Shown piece after piece: positions 34,899 to 43,670 of a DNA stretch of 64,000 bases. The DNA comes from Gp6-AA40 sp036742665 (GTDB lineage: Bacteria > Acidobacteriota > Vicinamibacteria > Vicinamibacterales > UBA2999): contig DAINQP010000003.1 of the NCBI GenBank assembly GCA_036742665.1, positions 4,546-68,545 of the forward strand, in the 5' to 3' direction. The notes beneath the pieces were generated by a model. That model saw only the letters and a program-made list of their open reading frames with translations, was not told the origin of the DNA and did not search any database. The position numbers were made by a program, and so were the translations under genes. How positions within the stretch are numbered: the stretch's first letter is position 1; the number at the start of each line of letters is the position of its first letter.

Positions 34899-34920
34899 CG
34901 CGTCTGAAGACCGCCTCTAC
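34899..34920. repeat. Palindromic repeat family B, copy 1 (GTAGAGGCGG..TCTTCAGA)
   Basis: On the minus strand the unit reads GTAGAGGCGGTCTTCAGACGCG, containing the GTCTTCAGAC hairpin. It fills the whole gap between two convergent genes, and its GTAG supplies the TAG stop of the minus-strand hydrolase. A longer copy lies at 37896-37921. Confidence 0.65.
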
Positions 34921-35945
34921 GACCTGTCACTACCGGCTGTCACACTGTCAACGAGCTCGCGTAAGGCCGCCGTCACCAGCTCCGGCTCATCGAACTGGAT
35001 CCAGTGACTGCTCCGCGCCGCAATCACGTGACGGCCGTCACGTGACGCGGCAGCCATTAGTCGCTGCGCCTCGATGTGTTCCTGAGGCTGATTGCCGCTG
35101 GAGATGACGATCGTCGGAATCTCCGGAGGTGACGTGATCTGCGCGATGGCTGCACCATCGCGTTCGAGCGTGGCCAGATGATCGGCCATCGCTCGATAGC
35201 ACTTCGGCTCCGACCAGAATTCCTGCATCAACGGATACAGCGTGGGCGGCAGTTTGCGCACTTCGTTGACCAGCCTGCCAAGCGTCTGGGCGACCGTCTC
35301 CCCGAATAACCGTGAGAATCGCCGCGGGGCGGCAGGCGCTCCACCCATCAACATCGCAAGGCAGACGCGCGGGATGCCAAGGTGCGCGAGGCCCGCACCG
35401 ATCCGAGCCAGATACCGGGCGCGGCGGAGACGATACGCGCGCTCCGCATCTGGCTTCAACCACTCGACCGCCGGATCCACGAGAACCAGTCCGGCCACGA
35501 CCTCGGGATGACGCATCGCATAACCGCGGACGATGAAACTGCCGAACGAATGGCCGACGAGGATGCATCGCTCGCCGGTCGCGACACGCGCGACCACGCG
35601 ATCGAGCTCGTCCACGATCCGATCGAACGTCCGCGCGCATGACGGCACATCGCTCCACGCCAACCCGGCGCGGTCGTAGGTGCACACGCGCGTGAACTGT
35701 GCGACGGCCGGCGCGACGGCTGCCCAACTCAGAGACGAAGCGGCGATGCCGGCTTCGAGGACAATCGCAGGTCGCCCGGTCCCGCTGCAGGTTACGTGCA
35801 GCCGGTGCCCGCCGACATCGATCAGCTCGCCTGGCGCAGGAAACAGGCGCGACGCCGCATGGCTCGCGACGCGCTGGTAGAGCATGCCGATCGCGACGAG
35901 CGCAGCGAGGACGCCGACGATAAGGCCTAGTTGCTGGATGTACAT
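34917..35945 (-). CDS. Membrane-anchored alpha/beta hydrolase
   Basis: A 342-residue protein with one N-terminal hydrophobic helix (GLIVGVLAALVAIGMLYQRV), probably anchoring it in the inner membrane. The hydrolase domain starts at LIDVGGHRLHVTCSG and contains IVLEAGIAASSLSW, TYDRAGLAWSD, the nucleophile elbow LVGHSFGSFIVRGYA, LVLVDPAVEW, and RSSHWIQFDEP with the likely catalytic histidine. The family includes prolyl-aminopeptidase-like and haloperoxidase-like enzymes, and the substrate is unknown. Its stop codon lies in a palindromic repeat. It is divergent from the exported epoxide-hydrolase-like gene (gap 43 bases). Confidence 0.82.
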   Translation of the reverse strand: MYIQQLGLIVGVLAALVAIGMLYQRVASHAASRLFPAPGELIDVGGHRLHVTCSGTGRPAIVLEAGIAASSLSWAAVAPAVAQFTRVCTYDRAGLAWSDVPSCARTFDRIVDELDRVVARVATGERCILVGHSFGSFIVRGYAMRHPEVVAGLVLVDPAVEWLKPDAERAYRLRRARYLARIGAGLAHLGIPRVCLAMLMGGAPAAPRRFSRLFGETVAQTLGRLVNEVRKLPPTLYPLMQEFWSEPKCYRAMADHLATLERDGAAIAQITSPPEIPTIVISSGNQPQEHIEAQRLMAAASRDGRHVIAARSSHWIQFDEPELVTAALRELVDSVTAGSDRS

Positions 35946-35988
35946 GCCTTTGCTTGACGAACCTCATTGTCCAGCGTGACCATGGCAG

Positions 35989-36957
35989 ATGGGAATAGCG
36001 AGCCGCTCGTTCGTCATCCCGCTGACCCTTGCGTTCATCGTCAGTGCGGCGAGTCTTATGACAGCCCAGGCCGACGTCTACGATCGCGTCACGCACGGCT
36101 ACGCGGTGTCTGAAGGAGGCGTGAAGATTCATTACGCCTCGCTCGGCCCGACAGACGCCGCCAGCGCCCCGCTGGTCGTCATGGTTCACGGCTTTCCCGA
36201 CTTCTGGTACTCGTGGCGACATCAGATGGCGGCGCTGTCCGATCGCTTTCACGTCGTCGCCATCGATCAGCGTGGCTACAACCTGAGTGACAAACCGGCC
36301 GGCGTTGAAAGCTATGACATGCGTCTGCTTACCGCCGACGTCGCGGCGGTCATCCGTCATCTCGGGCGCGACAAGGCCACCATCGTGGGCCACGATTGGG
36401 GCGGCGCAGTGGCCTGGCAGTTCGCGCTGTCAATGCCGCAGATGACCGAAACCCTCGTCATCCTCAATCTGCCACATCCGAACGGCCTGCTGCGCGAGCT
36501 GCGTTCGAACAAGGAGCAGATCGCCAACAGTGAGTACGCGCGGAACTTTCAGACGAAGCCCCCCAGCGATCCGACGGTCTTCTTCGGACTGCCGATGACG
36601 GCCGATACGCTGTCGTCCTGGGTCCGGGATCCCGAGGCACGCAAGCGCTACGTGGAAGCCTTTCAGCGGTCGGACTTCACGGCGATGCTGAACTACTACA
36701 AACGCAATTACCCGAAGGCCGGTCCTGATGCGCCGACACCACCGGACATTCCCAAGGCGAAGATGCCGGTCCTGATGTTTCACGGACTCGGTGATACGGC
36801 GCTGCACAGCGACGGCCTGTCGGGCACGTGGAACTGGCTTGAAAAGGACCTCACGTTGGTCACAGTTCCAGGCGCCGGGCACTTCGTCCAGCAGGACGCC
36901 GCCGAACTCGTGTCGACAACCATCAAGTGGTGGCTGACAATGCGCACCGGTCGTTGA
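35989..36957 (+). CDS. Exported epoxide hydrolase / dehalogenase-like alpha/beta hydrolase
   Basis: A 322-residue protein with signal peptide (RSFVIPLTLAFIVSAASLMTAQA). The hydrolase domain shows MVHGFPDFWYSWRHQM, VVAIDQRGYNLSDKP, the nucleophile elbow IVGHDWGGAVAW with aspartate D136, NLPHPNGLLREL and the catalytic histidine H298 in GAGHFVQQD. An aspartate rather than serine nucleophile and the HGFPxFWYSWR motif are those of soluble epoxide hydrolases and fluoroacetate dehalogenases. Most relatives are cytoplasmic, so an exported version may attack extracellular or plant-derived epoxides. Which reaction occurs is not decided by sequence. Confidence 0.85.
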   Translation: MGIASRSFVIPLTLAFIVSAASLMTAQADVYDRVTHGYAVSEGGVKIHYASLGPTDAASAPLVVMVHGFPDFWYSWRHQMAALSDRFHVVAIDQRGYNLSDKPAGVESYDMRLLTADVAAVIRHLGRDKATIVGHDWGGAVAWQFALSMPQMTETLVILNLPHPNGLLRELRSNKEQIANSEYARNFQTKPPSDPTVFFGLPMTADTLSSWVRDPEARKRYVEAFQRSDFTAMLNYYKRNYPKAGPDAPTPPDIPKAKMPVLMFHGLGDTALHSDGLSGTWNWLEKDLTLVTVPGAGHFVQQDAAELVSTTIKWWLTMRTGR

Positions 36958-36964
36958 CGCGGGT

Positions 36965-37324
36965 TCAGCCTTTGACGATGTAGCCGCGCTGTGCGAGGAC
37001 GTCGCGCACGCGCGGCCGCAGGTCGCCCTGCAGCTCCACTCCACCTTCGACAACGGTTCCACCCGTCCCGCACGCCCGCTTCAGTTCCTGACTGAGCTCC
37101 TTCAAGAAGTCCGCGTTCTGCGGCAGGCCGTAGACGACCGTGATGGTCTTGCCGCCCCGGCCTTTCTTCTCCATGCGCACTTTCGCGACGATGCGAGAAG
37201 GGACTGGGGCGTCAGAAGCGTGGCGTGTACTGCACTGACAGTCGCGTTGCGGCCAGCCGCATACCGGACACTTGCCGGACGTTTCTGTGGAGTACACCAG
37301 GCGCGCGTTGTTCTTGAGACTCAC
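36965..37324 (-). CDS. yciH: SUI1/eIF1-like translation factor (YciH family)
   Basis: A 119-residue YciH/SUI1 protein. The start NNARLVYSTETSGKCP matches the family's SRLVYSTETG opening. The SUI1 core is KKGRGGKTITVVYGL, FLKELSQELKRACGTGGTVVEGGVELQGDLR and a final LAQRGYIVKG. A Cys pair (CPVCGWPQRDCQC) makes a small zinc-ribbon-like N-terminus. I favour a GTG at 37322-37324 since family similarity begins right there and a GGGGG run precedes it; ATG codons further upstream (for example at 37354) would overlap the divergent yaeQ start. In Escherichia coli YciH modulates initiation under stress. Confidence 0.85.
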   Translation of the reverse strand: MSLKNNARLVYSTETSGKCPVCGWPQRDCQCSTRHASDAPVPSRIVAKVRMEKKGRGGKTITVVYGLPQNADFLKELSQELKRACGTGGTVVEGGVELQGDLRPRVRDVLAQRGYIVKG

Positions 37325-37352
37325 GGCCCCCAGTGTACGCTGATAGGCTGCC

Positions 37353-37895
37353 ATGGCCATCTCCGCAACCATTTACAACTTCGACGTCGAGCTCTCGGAC
37401 ACCGACCGTCACGTTTATGAGTCGCTCTCACTACGCGTCGCGCGCCATCCCTCCGAGTCCGAGGCGTATCTCGTCGCGCGAGTGATCGCCTATCTGCTGG
37501 AATTCACCGACGGGATCGAGTTCTCTCGCGGCGTATCAACCCCTGACGAGCCGACGATCGCCGTGCGCGATCTGACCGGGGCCCTTACGGCGTGGATCGA
37601 TATCGGCGCACCTGACGCCGGCCGGCTGCACAAGGCGTCGAAGCTCGCGGCACGTGTGGCCGTCTACACCCACAGGGACGCGACGCAGTTCCTGAAACAG
37701 CTCGCGGGCAAGACGATCTTCAAGGCGGACGCGCTGGAGCTGTACGCCATCGATCGCGACCTGGTCAGCGCGCTCGTCGCCCGTCTCGAGCGTCGAGTCG
37801 CCTTCAGTGTGTCGATCAGCGACCGTGAGCTCTACGTGTCGATCGGGTCCGAGCAGATCAGCGGCACGGTGGTTCGATTGAGTCGCTGGGGATGA
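37353..37895 (+). CDS. yaeQ: YaeQ family protein
   Basis: A 180-residue YaeQ protein. The whole length matches the family: MAISATIYNFDVELSDTDRHVYE, LRVARHPSESEAYLVARVIAYLLE, GIEFSRGVSTPDEP and AWIDIGAPDAGRLHKASK. The conserved end is YVSIGSEQISGTVVRLSRWG. YaeQ has a PD-(D/E)XK-like fold; early reports linked it to RfaH suppression but its true role is unclear. It is divergent from yciH; its ATG at 37353 overlaps by two bases an alternative yciH ATG in a CCATGG. A palindromic repeat follows the stop. Confidence 0.92.
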   Translation: MAISATIYNFDVELSDTDRHVYESLSLRVARHPSESEAYLVARVIAYLLEFTDGIEFSRGVSTPDEPTIAVRDLTGALTAWIDIGAPDAGRLHKASKLAARVAVYTHRDATQFLKQLAGKTIFKADALELYAIDRDLVSALVARLERRVAFSVSISDRELYVSIGSEQISGTVVRLSRWG

Positions 37896-37921
37896 CGCCG
37901 GGTCTGAAGACCCGCCTCTAC
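37896..37921. repeat. Palindromic repeat family B, copy 2
   Basis: CGGGTCT-GA-AGACCCG (37899-37914) is a perfect 7-bp stem between convergent yaeQ and topoisomerase IB genes. On the minus strand the unit reads GTAGAGGCGGGTCTTCAGACCCG, where GTAG supplies the topoisomerase TAG stop, exactly as in copy 1 at 34899-34920. It may work as a bidirectional terminator. Confidence 0.7.
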
Positions 37922-39048
37922 GCCGCTGCCGTTCTCTTTCGTGGCTCTTTGTGCTGCACATGCTTCAGAACGGCGAGCAGTGCGACTTCGTCGGGGCGCA
38001 GACCAGCCATCGCCTTGGCCGCGGCCTTCACGTCCCGCTCGAGGATCTTCGTCAGCGATCCGTCCACATAGCAATCGATCACGCCCGGGTGCACGTACGA
38101 CTTCCGGCAGACCGCGCGCGTGTTGCCGAGCAGCCCGGCGACCGCTTCGATCGCCAGGAGTACGTTCTTCTCGCAGTGCGTCTTGTTTCTGCCTGGCTGC
38201 AGCTCCCGCAACGCTTTGACCGCGAGCACTGTCCCCCACCAGGTGCGGAAATCCTTGCTCGTGAACTCCTCGCCGGTGACGTCGCGCAAGTACGTATTGA
38301 GATCACCCGAACCAACCCGTTGCCGCTTACCGTCGGCATCCACGTACTGAAAGAGCTCGTGGCCTGGCAGGTCTCGGCATTGCTTCACCACATGCGCGAG
38401 CCGCCAGTCGTTGACGTCGATGGTGTGTCGCTTCCCGCTCTTCCCGCGGAACTGGAAATGGATGGTGCCACCGGTGACGCGCACGTGCTTGTCGCGCATC
38501 GTGGTCAACCCGAACGAGTCGTTCTGCCGGGCATACTCCTCGTTGCCAACGCGAATGAGACTGCGCTCGAGCAACTGCACGAGCGTTGCCAGCACCTTCT
38601 CGCGCGGCAGCCCCGGCCGCGCCAGGTCCGCGCGCGTCCGCCGCCTGAGGATCGGCAGCGCACGCGCGAACGCCTGCATGCGATCGAACTTTGTCTCGTC
38701 ACGTGTGGCGCGCCAGTCTATGTGATAGCGGTACTGCTTGCGCCCCTTCGCGTCACGGCCGGTCGCTTGAACGTGGCCGCGTGGATCTGGACAAATCCAC
38801 ACATCGGTCCATGCCGGGGGAATCGCCAGCGCCTTGATGCGGGCGAGGATCTCTTTGCGCCGGATCGGCTGCCCGTTGGCGCCGATGTAGCGAAATGCTT
38901 TGCCCGACTTCACGCGCCGGATCCCTGGCCGTTGATCGGTGACATAGCGCAATCGGGCCAGTACGGCGGACTTGACCGGGTGAAGTCCTGGCTGAGGCAC
39001 GAGACCAACTGGTGCAAGACTGCCGCCGGTTCGGCGACAATGGCTCAT
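37918..39048 (-). CDS. DNA topoisomerase IB (poxvirus/bacterial type), copy 2
   Basis: A 376-residue type IB topoisomerase, closely similar to copy 1 over its length. Landmarks are RYVTDQRPGI, YIGANGQPIRR, IPPAWTDVWICPDPRGHVQATGRDAKGRKQYRYH, LIRVGNEEYARQNDSFGLTTM, SKDFRTW and the active tyrosine Y318 in VCRKSYVHPG. The two proteins differ mainly in the N-terminal 30 residues and the basic C-terminal tail (HKEPRKRTAAA). The ATG at 39046-39048 lies just inside the divergent neighbour's 5' region; a frame continuing to 39657 is antisense to that gene and is not counted. Confidence 0.92.
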   Translation of the reverse strand: MSHCRRTGGSLAPVGLVPQPGLHPVKSAVLARLRYVTDQRPGIRRVKSGKAFRYIGANGQPIRRKEILARIKALAIPPAWTDVWICPDPRGHVQATGRDAKGRKQYRYHIDWRATRDETKFDRMQAFARALPILRRRTRADLARPGLPREKVLATLVQLLERSLIRVGNEEYARQNDSFGLTTMRDKHVRVTGGTIHFQFRGKSGKRHTIDVNDWRLAHVVKQCRDLPGHELFQYVDADGKRQRVGSGDLNTYLRDVTGEEFTSKDFRTWWGTVLAVKALRELQPGRNKTHCEKNVLLAIEAVAGLLGNTRAVCRKSYVHPGVIDCYVDGSLTKILERDVKAAAKAMAGLRPDEVALLAVLKHVQHKEPRKRTAAA

Positions 39049-39075
39049 ACCGCTCAGCTTGACGTGGAGGTCGGC

Positions 39076-40998
39076 GTGAAGCACGCAGTCCGAGTCGTTC
39101 TGGTAGCCGCGTTGGTCACGCTGCTGCCGGCAGTAGCCGCCGCGAAATGGACCAGGCTCAGCACGACGAATTTCGTGTTCGTCGGCGACGCATCCGCCGG
39201 CCAGATTCGCGAGGTCGCCGAGAAGCTCGAGCAGTTCCGCGAGGTCATGATCCGCGCCCTTCCCGGCGCTACTTCCAGCTCGCCGGTGCCGACAGTGGTT
39301 CTCGTCTTTGCCACAGATCGATCGTTGAATCTGGTGAAACCGCTGTTTCGCGGCAATGCGACGGAGGTGGCCGGCTACCTGCAAACCGGAGAGGATTTGA
39401 ACTACATCGCGATCAACGGTGAGCACATCGATATCGCCCTGAACACCATCTTGCACGAGTACGCGCACCTGCTGATTGGCAACACTATCGGCGCCACTCC
39501 CGCCTGGCTCGGCGAAGGACTCGCTGGCTTCTACGAGATGACGCACGTCACCGACGGCGGCAAGAAGGTGCTGATCGGCCGGGCCCCCGCCGACCATATC
39601 GCCCTCCTCAAGGGAAGCACGCTCATCCCGATCAAGGAGCTGCTCGCGATCGATCACGGGTCGCAGGTGTACAACGAAGGGAGCCGACGCGGCGTGTTCT
39701 ATGCCCAGTCATGGGCGTTGACGCACTATTTGACGCTTGGCAACAAGGAGCGGGCACCTCAGTTTCGCCAATACTTGAACGCGTTGCGCAACGGCGTGGA
39801 ACATCAGCGAGCCTTTTCCGACGCCTTCGGCACCGACATCGCCCTGCTCGATCGCGAGCTGTTCGAATACGTACGGAAGTTCCTGTTTCCCGCCTTGGGA
39901 ATGGAGTTCGCTGAGAAAGTGGTTGGTGAAGCCCAGCGCGGTACCACCATCGACGATGTCGAAGCCGACATTCACATCGCTGATCTCCAGGCCAGAGTTG
40001 GCCGCGCCGAAGAGGCACGTGCCAAATTGAAAGGCATCACCGATCGCAAACCCGACGCGGCGCTGGCGTGGACAGCCCTCGGGTTGATCGACTTCCGCGA
40101 GCGACGCATCGATGAGGCGCTGCCGCTGCTCGAGCGAGCCGCCGAACGCGGGAAGGACAACGCGCAGGTACAATCGGCGCTGGGCCGCGCACTGGTGGCC
40201 ATCTTGAACGAAAGGCGCAGCACGGATAACGGCTCTGAGCTGCTGCTGAAAGCGCGGGCACCGCTCGCCAGGGCCGTCGAGCTCGATGCGAATTCGTCCT
40301 ACGCCGCTGGGATGCTCGGCTACGTCGAGCTGGCGATCGGCAGCGACGTGCCACGCGCGGTGTCCTTGTTGGAGCGCGCGGTAACACTTGCGCCGTCCAG
40401 GGAACAGTATCGATTGATGCTCGCACAGGCGCTGATCAGGCTGCGCGAGTTCAAGCGTGCCACCGACCAACTCGGACCGCTGGTCGCCAGTGGCAGAAGC
40501 GCAGAGATCCGTGACGATGCACGCAGGTTGCTGATGGCCGTCGGCGACGCACAAGTTCGAGCCCAGGCGCCTGGGACCCGCTCCAGCTCTCCATCGACGT
40601 CACCGGCGAGCGGCGATGGTTTTATTCCGCTCGGTTTGGTGAACGACTTCGCGCCGTCGGCGCCGCGAGCGACGGTGCGGCTCGATCTCCGTGTTGTCCA
40701 GGCTGGTGAATCACGTGCGCTCGGACAATTTCGTGCGATAGAATGCGCGGCCAATCTCGTGGTGCTAAACGTCGAAGTTTACGGGCGAGTACTGAAGGTG
40801 GCGGCAAAGCAGCTCAGCGAAGTGGACTTCATCAGCTACCGTTCAGATACGCCAAGCGCGGTCAGCTGCGGTCCATTGAGGGCGCCGATGAGAGTGCTGG
40901 TCACCTACCGCGCGCGACCCGCAACCACGGCTGCGGGCATGATCGATGGAGACGCTGTCGCGATTGAGCTCGTGCCGGATGACTATACCCCTCGCTGA
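39076..40998 (+). CDS. Exported HExxH metallopeptidase-like protein with TPR repeats
   Basis: A 640-residue protein. A GTG at 39076 is preferred since GGAGG (39066-39070) lies five bases upstream and it begins a clean signal peptide (VRVVLVAALVTLLPAVAAAK). The N-terminal domain has TILHEYAHLLIG (H127, E128, H131) and PAWLGEGLAGFYE (E147), a gluzincin site of the peptidase MA/DUF1570 kind. Several TPR units follow (ADLQARVGRAEEARAKL, ALGLIDFRERRIDEALPLLERAAE, ALGRALVA, MLGYVELA). The last 130 residues have no recognised domain. The architecture suggests a periplasmic protease or scaffold; similar proteins are widespread in Acidobacteria and not characterised. Confidence 0.82.
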   Translation: MKHAVRVVLVAALVTLLPAVAAAKWTRLSTTNFVFVGDASAGQIREVAEKLEQFREVMIRALPGATSSSPVPTVVLVFATDRSLNLVKPLFRGNATEVAGYLQTGEDLNYIAINGEHIDIALNTILHEYAHLLIGNTIGATPAWLGEGLAGFYEMTHVTDGGKKVLIGRAPADHIALLKGSTLIPIKELLAIDHGSQVYNEGSRRGVFYAQSWALTHYLTLGNKERAPQFRQYLNALRNGVEHQRAFSDAFGTDIALLDRELFEYVRKFLFPALGMEFAEKVVGEAQRGTTIDDVEADIHIADLQARVGRAEEARAKLKGITDRKPDAALAWTALGLIDFRERRIDEALPLLERAAERGKDNAQVQSALGRALVAILNERRSTDNGSELLLKARAPLARAVELDANSSYAAGMLGYVELAIGSDVPRAVSLLERAVTLAPSREQYRLMLAQALIRLREFKRATDQLGPLVASGRSAEIRDDARRLLMAVGDAQVRAQAPGTRSSSPSTSPASGDGFIPLGLVNDFAPSAPRATVRLDLRVVQAGESRALGQFRAIECAANLVVLNVEVYGRVLKVAAKQLSEVDFISYRSDTPSAVSCGPLRAPMRVLVTYRARPATTAAGMIDGDAVAIELVPDDYTPR

Positions 40999-41008
40999 CA
41001 CACACTGA

Positions 41009-42379
41009 ATGGACCTTTCGCGCCGACACTTTCTTTTCCTGTCCGCTGCCGCTCTGCTTCAGCCCGGGAGTGCCGGAACGAAGCGCGACATGATCGTGCG
41101 GTCAGCTCGTCCTCTGGATCTCGAGATGCCGATTGAGGGCTTCTCGGACTACATCACCCCTATCGACAGGTTCTTCGTTCGCTCGCACGTGTACACGCCG
41201 CGCGTGGACATCGGCCAGTGGCGGTTGACGGTTGATGGCGAGGTCGCCAACGCGCTGACGCTGACGATCGACGACCTGCGACGGATGCCGTCTGTGGAGT
41301 TGGTCAGCGTGCTCGAGTGCGCGGGAAACGGACGCGGCTTTTACGAGCCGTCGATGCCTGGTCTGCAGTGGGGACACGGCGCAGTCGGCAACGGCCGATG
41401 GCGAGGCGTGCGGCTTGCCGATGTGTTGAAGCGTGCTGGATTGAAAACATCGCCGAAGGAAGTGCTCGTCAACGGCGCCGATACGCCGCTCGGAACCATG
41501 CCCGACTTCCAGCGCTCCATTCCAATGGCCAAGGCGTTGCATCCCTCGACACTGCTTGCCTACGAGATGAATGGCGAGACGCTTCCCGTCGAACATGGCT
41601 TCCCGCTTCGCCTCGTCGTTCCAGGCTGGGCCGGTGACTCGTGGATCAAGTGGGTCACGTCCATGTCGGTGCTGAACCGCGAGCACGATGGCTTTTGGAT
41701 GGCGCGCGCGTATCGTCATCCAGGAAAGCCTGTGGAGCCGGGCGTTGCAGTTCCTCCAGACCAGATGCAGCCGGTCACCAGCCTGCGGGTGAAAAGCGTC
41801 ATCGCCCGGCCCCGCAGCGATCGTGGGCCGTCGAGTGCCGCCGTCGGCGAGGTACTCACCATCAGCGGCGCGGCGTGGAGCGGCGACGCGGGTCCGGTGA
41901 CATCTGTTGACGTCAGCGTTGATGCGGGCCGCACGTGGAAAGCCGCCATACTGCGACGTGAGCGTACCGAATTCGGCTGGCGGCTCTGGGAGTACGAGTG
42001 GCGACCGCAACGCGAGGCCTATTACACAGTCCTCGCGCGCGCGGGTGATGCGGCCGGCAATACACAGCCGTTGGAGCAGGAGTGGAATCCCTCGGGTTAT
42101 GTGTGGAACGTCGTCCCACGCGTCGGGATCAATGTCGGCGCGACAACCCGCGTCCAGCCGAGTGCACGAGAACAAGCATTCAACGGTCCTCCCGAGGGTT
42201 TTAAGACCTCGTGCCTGGCGTGCCACGACCCGGATGTCATCGAACAGCAGCGTCTCACGCGGCCGCAGTGGGATGCCGAGATCAACAAGATGGTCGGCTG
42301 GGGTGCGAAGGTCTCCGATCAGGATCGCAGCGCGCTGCTCGACTACGTTGCCGCGCGCTACGGTCCGCGACGTCGCTAA
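41009..42379 (+). CDS. Sulfite-oxidase-family molybdoenzyme with C-terminal haem c motif
   Basis: A 456-residue protein with a Tat-type start (LSRRHFLFLSAAALL), as needed for cofactor-loaded export. The molybdopterin domain shows FFVRSHVYTP, WRLTVDGEVANALTLTIDDL, VSVLECAGNGRG with the Mo-ligand cysteine C104, and GGALQWGHGA-like and GYALNGETLP-like elements (here LQWGHGAVGNGRW and YEMNGETLPVEHGFPLR). A Mo-co dimerisation Ig domain follows. The final 55 residues hold a haem c site, CLACH (402-406), in a very short cytochrome domain, so enzyme and electron acceptor appear fused. Related fused or paired SorAB systems oxidise sulfite in the periplasm; the substrate here is inferred. Its stop overlaps that of the next, convergent gene. 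Confidence 0.88.
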   Translation: MDLSRRHFLFLSAAALLQPGSAGTKRDMIVRSARPLDLEMPIEGFSDYITPIDRFFVRSHVYTPRVDIGQWRLTVDGEVANALTLTIDDLRRMPSVELVSVLECAGNGRGFYEPSMPGLQWGHGAVGNGRWRGVRLADVLKRAGLKTSPKEVLVNGADTPLGTMPDFQRSIPMAKALHPSTLLAYEMNGETLPVEHGFPLRLVVPGWAGDSWIKWVTSMSVLNREHDGFWMARAYRHPGKPVEPGVAVPPDQMQPVTSLRVKSVIARPRSDRGPSSAAVGEVLTISGAAWSGDAGPVTSVDVSVDAGRTWKAAILRRERTEFGWRLWEYEWRPQREAYYTVLARAGDAAGNTQPLEQEWNPSGYVWNVVPRVGINVGATTRVQPSAREQAFNGPPEGFKTSCLACHDPDVIEQQRLTRPQWDAEINKMVGWGAKVSDQDRSALLDYVAARYGPRRR

Positions 42380-43659
42380 TTCGTCCCGGCGATGCCGCTG
42401 CCAACGATCGACTGCATCACTGCCGTCTCGAAGTCGTCGCGAATTTCTCCGCGGGTCGCAAGGCCGACGACCTGCGTCATGAACACGCCGACGACATGCT
42501 CGGCGGGATCGATGAAGAAATGGGTATTGAAGGCGCCGCTCCACCCGAAGCTGCCCTTTGACAGATAGGTGTTGCGGGCGGCCGGGTTGTCTACTACCCG
42601 CACGCTCAACCCGAAGCCCTCGCCGGCAAGGCGGCCGGGCAGCGTATCGGGCGCGAAGACGCTGCTCATCACATCGACGCTCCGCGTGCTCAACAGACGC
42701 TTGCCATCGAGCTGTCCTCGATTGAGCAGCATCAGTGCGAACTGCAGGTAGTCCTCGGCGGTGCTGTAGAGGCCGCCGCCCCCGGACAGATACGCGCCGT
42801 TCATGAACGGCGGGTTCGCGGCCTTACGCAGCGAGCCGTTGGCCTGCTCGTAGAGCGTGGCGACGCGTGAGTTCCCTGCCATCGGATAGAACGCTGTGTC
42901 TTTCATGCCGAGCGGTTCGAAGACGCGTTGCCGAGCGAACTGATCGAACGGCATGCCGGACGCGACTTCCACGACCCGCAGCAGTACGTCGAAGCCAAAC
43001 TGGCCGCTGTAAGCCCAGCGTGTGCCCGGCTGGAAATCGAGCGGCACTTTCTTGAGCCGCGGCATGATCTGCGCCACGGTCTCACCGGCCTTCGGCATCA
43101 CGTCGCTGTTGCTGCTCGCGCTCATGCCACCGCTCATCAGACCGGAGGTGTGCGTCAGCAGATCGCGCACCGTGATCTCACGGTCGGCGGGCACGGTGCG
43201 GCTCGGCATCGCCGCCGTGACCGATCCTGACGGCGCTGGCGCGACGCGCCCCTCGGTATTCAGCACGACAGCGGAGAGTCCTTGCAAGTCAGGGATGAAC
43301 TTCGAGACCGGATCGGCGAGTCTGACCTTACCCTCCTCCACCATCATCATCACGGCCACGCCGACCACGGGCTTGGTCATCGACATGATGCGGAAGATCG
43401 CGTCCTTCTGCATCGGCTTGTGCGCCTCGACATCCATCACCCCGTGCGTTTCGAAGTGGGCAATGCGGCCATTGCGCGCGACGAGTGTGACGGCGCCGGT
43501 GAAGGTTTTCGCAGCGATGTGCCGCTGCATCAATTCTCCGATGCGCTTGAGACGCTCGGTCGAGAGTCCGACGTCTTCAGGACGCGCGGTCGGAGCAGCC
43601 GCGGATACGGGCGTAAGGCACAAGGCGATGAGCGCGAGGAACGTCAGGTGTTTGCGCAT
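42376..43659 (-). CDS. Exported serine hydrolase (class C beta-lactamase/esterase fold)
   Basis: A 427-residue protein with signal peptide (FLALIALCLTPVSAAA). The penicillin-binding fold has the SxxK motif in FRIMSMTKPVVG (S93, K96) and the Tyr motif in RWAYSGQFGFDVL. A late FGWSGAFNTHFFIDP region takes the place of the KTG box, as in many esterase-type members such as EstB. It is most likely an esterase or peptidase-like serine hydrolase, not a true beta-lactamase. It is convergent with the molybdoenzyme gene, sharing bases of the stop codons at 42376-42379, and lies 11 bases downstream of the stop of no gene on its own strand other than the unit at 43671. Confidence 0.87.
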   Translation of the reverse strand: MRKHLTFLALIALCLTPVSAAAPTARPEDVGLSTERLKRIGELMQRHIAAKTFTGAVTLVARNGRIAHFETHGVMDVEAHKPMQKDAIFRIMSMTKPVVGVAVMMMVEEGKVRLADPVSKFIPDLQGLSAVVLNTEGRVAPAPSGSVTAAMPSRTVPADREITVRDLLTHTSGLMSGGMSASSNSDVMPKAGETVAQIMPRLKKVPLDFQPGTRWAYSGQFGFDVLLRVVEVASGMPFDQFARQRVFEPLGMKDTAFYPMAGNSRVATLYEQANGSLRKAANPPFMNGAYLSGGGGLYSTAEDYLQFALMLLNRGQLDGKRLLSTRSVDVMSSVFAPDTLPGRLAGEGFGLSVRVVDNPAARNTYLSKGSFGWSGAFNTHFFIDPAEHVVGVFMTQVVGLATRGEIRDDFETAVMQSIVGSGIAGTN

Positions 43660-43670
43660 GGCGGAATACT

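Noticed and set aside
37951..39075. Long open frame on the plus strand ahead of the HExxH-TPR gene
   Set aside because: It is antisense to topoisomerase IB copy 2, which has full catalytic motifs; the real gene starts at the GTG 39076 with ribosome site and signal peptide.
41102..42544. 480-codon open frame on the minus strand
   Set aside because: Antisense to the molybdoenzyme, whose Mo and haem motifs are clear.
42376..43659. Call of the serine hydrolase as an antibiotic beta-lactamase
   Set aside because: SxxK and YSG are present but the KTG-type box is not typical; esterase-like relatives are far more common.
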